Assembly: GCA_036392935.1 (NCBI GenBank)
Contig: DASVWZ010000044.1
Span: forward strand, 1 to 11,779
Direction of reading: 5' to 3'
Source: DASVWZ01 sp036392935
GTDB taxonomy: Bacteria > Acidobacteriota > Terriglobia > Terriglobales > Acidobacteriaceae
Length of the DNA stretch: 11,779 nt
Positions within the stretch are counted from its first letter, which is position 1. Each line of letters opens with the position of its first letter. Below the pieces are notes generated by a model. That model searched no databases. It saw nothing but the letters and a program-made list of their open reading frames with translations, and was not told where the DNA came from. A program made the translations under genes and the position numbers. Below are positions 7,096 through 11,779 of the stretch, piece by piece.

Positions 7096-7149
7096 CAGCC
7101 ATCAGTCGTCACTAAGAACGGCTGACTGACGACCGAATACTGATGACTG
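7096..7149. repeat. Heptad-built inverted repeat just upstream of nusA
   Basis: The left half contains GCCATCA and GTCGTCA (7098-7111); the right half contains AACGGCT (7117-7123), GACGACC (7128-7134), GAATACT (7135-7141) and GATGACT (7142-7148). The halves pair: GTCGTCA (7105-7111) with TGACGAC (7127-7133), CATCA (7100-7104) with TGATG (7141-7145), and CAG (7096-7098) with CTG (7147-7149). The right side carries a bulge exactly one heptad long (7134-7140), and the loop is 15 nt. In RNA the structure would end 7 nt before the nusA AUG. Confidence 0.75.
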
Positions 7150-7156
7150 GTTTGAT

Positions 7157-8692
7157 ATGGCAAGTGAGCTTTACAACACGATTGATGCCTTAAGCCGGGA
7201 GAAGGGCATCGATCCGCAGATTGTAGTGACTGCGGTGGAAGACGCGATTGTTGCGGCCACGCGCAAGTACTACAAGTCACAGGAAAATTTGCGCGCGCAA
7301 CTGGATCGCGATACCGGAAAAATCCGCGCCTACGCGGTGAAGACCGTGGTTGAGACGCCGGAGCAGGTGGAAGACCCGTTGTTACAGGTAACCGTAGAGG
7401 AAGCTCGCAAGGTCGATCCACAAGCGGAAGTAGGCGGGGAGCTGTTAATTCCGAAGGCCACGGAAGGAATTCTGGGCCGCATCGCCGCACAACTGGCGAA
7501 GCAGGTAATCTTTCAGAAGGTGCGCGAGGCGGAACGCGACACCGTCTACAACGACTATATCGGCCGGTTGGGCGAAGTGGTGAATGCGACCGTGAAGCGG
7601 ATCGAGGGGCCGGATGTGATCTTCGACATCGGGAAGGCCGAAGCCCGCATGCCGCGGAAAGAACAATCGCGGCTGGAGTCCTTTGCTGTCGGCGAGCGGA
7701 TTCGCGTTGTGATTGCGCGGGTGGAAAAAGCGTCGAAAGGCCCAGCTTTGGTTGTGTCGCGTTCGGCGCCAGAGTTGGTGCAGAATTTGTTTCAGACCGA
7801 GGTCCCGGAAATTTATGACGGAACGGTTGTCATCCGCGCAATCGCCCGTGAGGCGGGCGAACGAACCAAAATTGCCGTGATGTCGAAAGACAAAGATGTC
7901 GATGCCGTGGGTGCCTGCGTGGGTATGAAAGGCATGCGCGTGCAGTCGATCATTCGCGAATTGCGCGGCGAAAAGATCGACATCATCGAGTTCCATGAAG
8001 ATGCGGTGGGGTTCGCTGAGAAGGCACTGCAGCCGGCGAAAGTCAGCAAGGTGACGGTCATCGATCCCGGTGAAAAGCATCTGGAAGTGGTGGTCGACGA
8101 CAGCCAGTTGTCGCTTGCGATCGGGAAAAAAGGTCAGAATGTCCGGCTGGCCGCGAAGCTGCTTGGCTGGAAGATCGACATCAAGAGTGAAGAAGAGAAG
8201 CGACAGGAAGTGGAGCAGGAGATGTCGCGCCTGGTGACGACGGCGACACCCCTGGCGAATGTTCCCGGACTCGGCGAGGGACTCACCGAGAAGCTGGCTG
8301 CTGCCGGCGTAACCACAGTGGAAGCGTTGGCAGACATGACGCCGGAGCAACTTGAAGCGATTGAAGGCATCGGGCCGAAGACGGTGGAGAAGATCAGCAT
8401 TGCGGTGAGCGATTACTTCGCAAGTCTCGAAGGCGCGGCGGAGGAAGTCGCGGCCGAGGGCGGCGAGGTGGTCGAGGAAGCCCAGGCGGAAACGGCGGAA
8501 GGGCAAGCAGCCGAGGTGGCCGCAGAAGCTGCGGAAGTCGAGGGCAATGTGCCGGAACGCGCTCAGGACGAGACCTCTGAGGCAAGTGAGGCCGCCGAGG
8601 CGCAAACACCAGCTCACACCGACGACGAAACTGCAGAGTTCGAAGCCGTAAAGGACGATGAACCGTCAGCAGATTCGGGGCCGAAGGCTTAA
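7157..8692 (+). CDS. nusA: Transcription termination/antitermination factor NusA
   Basis: NusA binds RNA polymerase and nascent RNA and controls pausing, termination and antitermination. The 511-residue product has an N-terminal polymerase-binding domain (about 1-130), an S1 domain (about 135-201, RLGEVVNATVKRIEGPDVIF), KH1 with VGACVGMKGMRVQSIIREL (251-269) and KH2 with AIGKKGQNVRLAAKLLGWKI (321-340). A helix-hairpin-helix/NusA C-terminal repeat follows (about 363-424, with PGLGEGLTEKL and IEGIGPKTVEKI). From 425 to 511 comes a low-complexity acidic tail, by hand count 28 Asp/Glu against 3 Lys/Arg, surely disordered. Only one C-terminal repeat is present. The start ATG at 7157 is preceded by a heptad inverted repeat and no Shine-Dalgarno sequence. 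The gap to rimP is 71 nt and to infB 62 nt, with no ylxR between them. Confidence 0.97.
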   Translation: MASELYNTIDALSREKGIDPQIVVTAVEDAIVAATRKYYKSQENLRAQLDRDTGKIRAYAVKTVVETPEQVEDPLLQVTVEEARKVDPQAEVGGELLIPKATEGILGRIAAQLAKQVIFQKVREAERDTVYNDYIGRLGEVVNATVKRIEGPDVIFDIGKAEARMPRKEQSRLESFAVGERIRVVIARVEKASKGPALVVSRSAPELVQNLFQTEVPEIYDGTVVIRAIAREAGERTKIAVMSKDKDVDAVGACVGMKGMRVQSIIRELRGEKIDIIEFHEDAVGFAEKALQPAKVSKVTVIDPGEKHLEVVVDDSQLSLAIGKKGQNVRLAAKLLGWKIDIKSEEEKRQEVEQEMSRLVTTATPLANVPGLGEGLTEKLAAAGVTTVEALADMTPEQLEAIEGIGPKTVEKISIAVSDYFASLEGAAEEVAAEGGEVVEEAQAETAEGQAAEVAAEAAEVEGNVPERAQDETSEASEAAEAQTPAHTDDETAEFEAVKDDEPSADSGPKA

Positions 8693-8754
8693 GCTATACC
8701 GTGAGGTTGATATGAGCGCGTAGCAGCACAACCAGGAGAGGAAAACAGGGGCGG

Positions 8755-11625
8755 ATGAGTAAGGTTCGAATCAACGATCTGGCGAGAGAGCTGGAAGTCA
8801 AAAGCAAGGCGATCACCGACGCGTTGCCGGGGTTGGGGATCACCGAGAAGAAAACGCATTCCAGCTCGCTTGAGGATTACGAAGCCGAGAAAGTCCGGGC
8901 CCATTTCCGCTCCGGAGATGAAGGCTCGGCCACTGCGAAACCTGGCAGAGCGAGCCGTGGGGATGGCGACGAGACATTCAAGACCAAAATCGACCTCTCT
9001 CATGTCTCGAAGCCTGGCGATGTTCTTAACGCGATCCGCAAGCAGCAGGCTCCGGCTGTACCTCCTTCAGTTCCCCCAAGTCCACCGCGCCCACCCGCTC
9101 CAGCAGCGGTCGAGAGCAAACCAGCGGCCGCAGTCCCGTCAGCGCCCGTGGCGTCAAAGCCGGCCGCGACTATTGTGGCGACGGCTCCATCGGCAGGAGT
9201 GAACCCTGCGGTGCAACCCGCGAGTCCCCCGCGTCTGGTGGTTCCAGTTACACCAGTCCGGCCAACATTCGCAGCGCCTGCGCCGCCTCCGCCGGCAGCA
9301 ACTCAACCACCCGCGGCTACGCCGCCTGCCGTGCGGCCTACAGTTGCAGCTTCGCCAACGTCGCAAGCGCCCGCAGCTTCCACGGCCGGCATTCCCCAGC
9401 GCCCACGTCCGCCGGCTCCGCGCATGATTGTGCCGCAAACCGGGCCGCGTCCGGTTTATAAGGCCCCGGTACCGCCTGCGGGAAGTACAGCGCCGCAAGG
9501 TCGGCCTATGCAAGGGCGTCCCGCGCCCGGACGGCCGGTGCCAGGCCAGCCGATCTTTCAACGCCCGCGCCCAACAGCGCCAGGAATGCGCCCGCCATTG
9601 CGGCCGGGCGAACGTCGCCCCATGCATCCCACGCGATCATCGCCAACCGGCACACGGCCAATCGGAGTGGGGCCGGGCGGTCCGCCGCCGGGACCGGCAC
9701 GTCCGGGCAGCCGGCCAGGAGCGCCTGCTCGCCGCCCGGGCCAGCGATATGTTCCGCGCGGCGTAAAAGAAGGTCCCATGAAAGGATTCGTTCCGCCACC
9801 GCGCCTGGTGGCGTCGAACGAGCCGCTGCCGATCACTCGCAGCATCACCATCACCGAAGGCATCAGCGTAAAAGATCTCGCAGAGAAACTCGAGATTCGC
9901 GCGAAGGATTTGATCGCGCGTTTGTTGGCTCGCGGGGTTTTCGCCACCATCAACCAAACTCTCGATGCCGAACTGGCCAGCGAAATGGCGCGCTTCTTCG
10001 GGGCTGACACCAATGTCATCAGCTTCGAAGAGCAGGCTTCGAAGGATGTCACCGAGTCGGCGACCGGTGACGAAGCCGCCAGCGAAGGCGTGCCCCGTCC
10101 GCCAGTGGTCACCATCATGGGTCACGTCGATCACGGCAAGACCACGCTGCTTGACTCGATTCGTTCCACTGACGTTGCTGGTGGCGAAGCTGGTGGAATT
10201 ACACAGCACATCGGCGCTTATAAGGTCACAATCCAGGATGCAAATTCGCCGGCCTACGGACGGCAGATCGTCTTCCTCGATACGCCCGGCCACGAAGCTT
10301 TCACCCGCATGCGTTCGCGCGGGGCGAAGGCGACGGACATCGTTGTGCTGGTGGTTGCGGCGGACGACGGCGTGATGCCGCAGACCCTGGAAGCCATTGA
10401 CCACGCCCACGCCGCCGAAGTACCGATCATCGTTGCGGTCAACAAAATCGATAAGCCCGACGCTCTACCGGATCGCGTGAAGAAGCAGCTCGCCGATCGC
10501 GGATTGATGCCGGAAGATTGGGGTGGAACGACCGTCTTCGTCGACGTTTCCGCCAAGCAGAAGACGAACCTGAATCTGTTGATGGAAATGATTTGCCTGG
10601 TCGCCGATCTGCAGGAGTTGAGGGCCAATCCGGACCGTCCTGCGACGGGCGTAGTGCTCGAAGCCAAGCTCGATCGTGGACGCGGACCCGTGGCAACCCT
10701 TCTGGTGCAGAACGGCACGCTGCGCACCGGAGACAATTTCGTGGTCGGCAACGTCTTTGGCAAGGTCCGCGCCATGTTCGACGATCGCGGCTTCCAGCTC
10801 GAAGAAGCGCCGCCATCCAGCCCGGTTGAAATCCTTGGGCTGGAAGGTCTGCCGCAGGCCGGCGATCAGTTCGTCGCTGTCGCTGACCGCGACAAGGCGC
10901 GCGGTATCTCTGAGTACCGCGAACAGAAAGCCCGTGAAGCCGCGTTGGCCAAGAGTTCCCGCGTTTCGCTGGAAGGATTGGCGGAACAGGTCAAGACGGC
11001 GGGCACGAAAGAACTGAATATTATCCTCAAAGGTGACGTCGGCGGATCGGTCGAAGTTCTCAGCGATCTGCTCGGCAAGCTTTCGAACGATAAAGTCCGC
11101 CTGAAGGTTTTGCGCACCGGCGTTGGCGCAATCACCGAAAGCGACGTCCTGCTCGCGTCGGCATCGAACGCCATCATCATCGGCTTCAATGTCCGCCCCG
11201 AGCGCAAGGCCCAGGAACTGGCCGAGCAGGAAAAGGTCGATATCCGCCTCCACTCGATCATTTACGAACTGCAGGACGAGATCAAGAAAGCCATGACTGG
11301 CCTGCTCGAGCCGACCATCAGAGAAACGTATCAGGGTCGCGCCGAAGTGCTCGAAACCTTCCGCATTCCGAAGGTCGGGATCGTGGCCGGCTGCCGCGTC
11401 TCCGATGGCATCATCAAGCGCGACTCCGAAGTTCGTCTGCTGCGCGATAACGTGGTCGTCTTCAAAGGTAAGATCGGCTCCCTGCGCCGCTTCAAAGATG
11501 ACGCCAGCGAGGTGCGCAACGGCATGGAGTGCGGCATCTCGATCGCGAACTACGGCGACGTCAAGGTCGGCGACGTGATCGAGGCCTTCGTGACGGAAAA
11601 AGTTGCTGCCGAGGTGATGGCGTAG
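8755..11625 (+). CDS. infB: Translation initiation factor IF-2
   Basis: IF-2 is the GTPase that places initiator tRNA on the 30S subunit and promotes subunit joining. The 956-residue product starts with an IF2_N domain (about 2-50, VRINDLARELEVKSKAITDA), followed by a linker of about 250 residues (98-350) made mostly of Pro, Ala, Arg and Gly. A second IF2_N domain follows (about 363-430, ISVKDLAEKLEIRAKDLIARLL). The G domain has GHVDHGKTT (456-464), GGITQHIGAY, DTPGHEAF and NKID, and the C-terminal beta-barrel and tRNA-binding domains follow to the TAG at 11623-11625. The start has GGGGCGG just upstream and AGGAGAGG about 12 nt further out. Length is at the long end for the family because of the linker. 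ATG 9778 is an in-frame internal candidate start (see findings). Confidence 0.98.
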   Translation: MSKVRINDLARELEVKSKAITDALPGLGITEKKTHSSSLEDYEAEKVRAHFRSGDEGSATAKPGRASRGDGDETFKTKIDLSHVSKPGDVLNAIRKQQAPAVPPSVPPSPPRPPAPAAVESKPAAAVPSAPVASKPAATIVATAPSAGVNPAVQPASPPRLVVPVTPVRPTFAAPAPPPPAATQPPAATPPAVRPTVAASPTSQAPAASTAGIPQRPRPPAPRMIVPQTGPRPVYKAPVPPAGSTAPQGRPMQGRPAPGRPVPGQPIFQRPRPTAPGMRPPLRPGERRPMHPTRSSPTGTRPIGVGPGGPPPGPARPGSRPGAPARRPGQRYVPRGVKEGPMKGFVPPPRLVASNEPLPITRSITITEGISVKDLAEKLEIRAKDLIARLLARGVFATINQTLDAELASEMARFFGADTNVISFEEQASKDVTESATGDEAASEGVPRPPVVTIMGHVDHGKTTLLDSIRSTDVAGGEAGGITQHIGAYKVTIQDANSPAYGRQIVFLDTPGHEAFTRMRSRGAKATDIVVLVVAADDGVMPQTLEAIDHAHAAEVPIIVAVNKIDKPDALPDRVKKQLADRGLMPEDWGGTTVFVDVSAKQKTNLNLLMEMICLVADLQELRANPDRPATGVVLEAKLDRGRGPVATLLVQNGTLRTGDNFVVGNVFGKVRAMFDDRGFQLEEAPPSSPVEILGLEGLPQAGDQFVAVADRDKARGISEYREQKAREAALAKSSRVSLEGLAEQVKTAGTKELNIILKGDVGGSVEVLSDLLGKLSNDKVRLKVLRTGVGAITESDVLLASASNAIIIGFNVRPERKAQELAEQEKVDIRLHSIIYELQDEIKKAMTGLLEPTIRETYQGRAEVLETFRIPKVGIVAGCRVSDGIIKRDSEVRLLRDNVVVFKGKIGSLRRFKDDASEVRNGMECGISIANYGDVKVGDVIEAFVTEKVAAEVMA
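9769..9780 (+). promoter_or_regulatory. Possible internal ribosome binding site for a short IF-2
   Basis: Inside infB, AGAAGGT (9769-9775) resembles a Shine-Dalgarno core and is followed closely by the in-frame ATG at 9778-9780 (Met342). Initiation here would give a 615-residue IF-2 that begins right after the Pro/Ala/Arg linker and keeps the second IF2_N domain, G domain and C-terminal domains. E. coli infB makes shorter isoforms from internal starts in a comparable way. The spacing (about 4 nt) is short and the match could be chance. Confidence 0.35.
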
Positions 11626-11657
11626 GCCGGCCGCCGGCAATGCGGTGTGATGATCCC

Positions 11658-11779
11658 TTAGCCAATCACAATTTCCAGCCCAACCGCGTCGACGAATGCG
11701 CGAAAGTCCCTGTCCCTCGTGATCAGCGGGACGCCGCGATCAACGCAAATTTGGGCGATGAGTGCGTCGCCGAGTCGCG
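11658..11779 (-). CDS. PIN-domain protein, VapC-like toxin, C-terminal part
   Basis: Reading the minus strand from the window edge, one frame is open to a TAA at 11660-11658 and gives 39 residues: RLGDALIAQICVDRGVPLITRDRDFRAF and then VDAVGLEIVIG. The pattern of Asp in GDALIAQ, a hydrophobic strand PLITRD and the acidic/aromatic RDF is that of the C-terminal half of PIN-domain ribonucleases such as VapC toxins. The N-terminal half with the first conserved Asp, and any VapB-type antitoxin gene, would lie beyond position 11779. The gene converges on infB with a 32-nt gap. With only a fragment visible, VapC is the likeliest reading, but an unpaired PIN protein is possible. Confidence 0.72.
   Translation of the reverse strand, partial: RLGDALIAQICVDRGVPLITRDRDFRAFVDAVGLEIVIG

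Noticed and set aside
10465..11640. Long minus-strand open frames opposite infB (391 codons), nusA (7445-8617) and rimP (6459-7490)
   Set aside because: They lie wholly or mostly antisense to secure genes, have Arg/His/Leu-rich compositions typical of GC-rich shadow frames, and show no recognisable domain.
11626..11645. GC-rich GCCGGCCGCCGGC after infB as a terminator
   Set aside because: The self-complementary parts leave almost no loop, and no T-tract follows.

Overview
The window looks like chromosomal core-genome sequence from a GC-rich, menaquinone-using bacterium, most likely an Acidobacteriota of the Terriglobia/Koribacter type. I infer this from gene content and the style of the intergenic DNA, not from a database match. 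Codon use is even throughout, and no insertion sequence, phage gene, tRNA, rRNA or CRISPR array is visible.

Layout from left to right. (1) The 3' part of hflX, a ribosome-associated GTPase (+, 1-839). (2) A 274-bp convergent gap with tandem and heptad repeats and an AT-rich stretch. (3) A membrane-bound iron-sulfur oxidoreductase of the EtfAB:menaquinone oxidoreductase/HdrD-like family (-, 1114-2964). (4) Divergent from it, moaA for molybdenum cofactor synthesis (+, 3144-4136). (5) Overlapping or abutting the end of moaA, a secreted DUF1906/Rv2525c-type glycoside-hydrolase-like protein (+, about 4126-4983). (6) Convergent with that, an MFS sugar transporter of the FucP/GluP family (-, 5008-6315). 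(7) Divergent from the transporter, the information-processing operon rimP-nusA-infB (+, 6555-11625). (8) Convergent with infB, the C-terminal end of a PIN-domain (VapC-like) protein (-, 11658 to window edge).

Functionally the strongest unit is rimP-nusA-infB: 30S maturation, transcription elongation/termination and translation initiation in one transcript, the usual bacterial arrangement but without ylxR, and with no rbfA directly after infB. The Fe-S oxidoreductase probably feeds electrons from an electron-transfer flavoprotein into menaquinone. The transporter and the secreted DUF1906 protein are separate accessory functions.

The least expected signal lies between the genes. A degenerate 7-bp repeat, consensus RAYGRCY, occurs in phased runs in four separate gaps, about 17 units in all and on both strands. 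One run ends exactly at the moaA start, another forms a foldable inverted repeat that ends 7 nt before the nusA AUG, and a third lies at the start of the DUF1906 gene. Neither moaA nor nusA has a visible Shine-Dalgarno sequence. I see no new multi-gene defence or biosynthetic system. The repeat family and its placement at translation starts is the best candidate for something undescribed.
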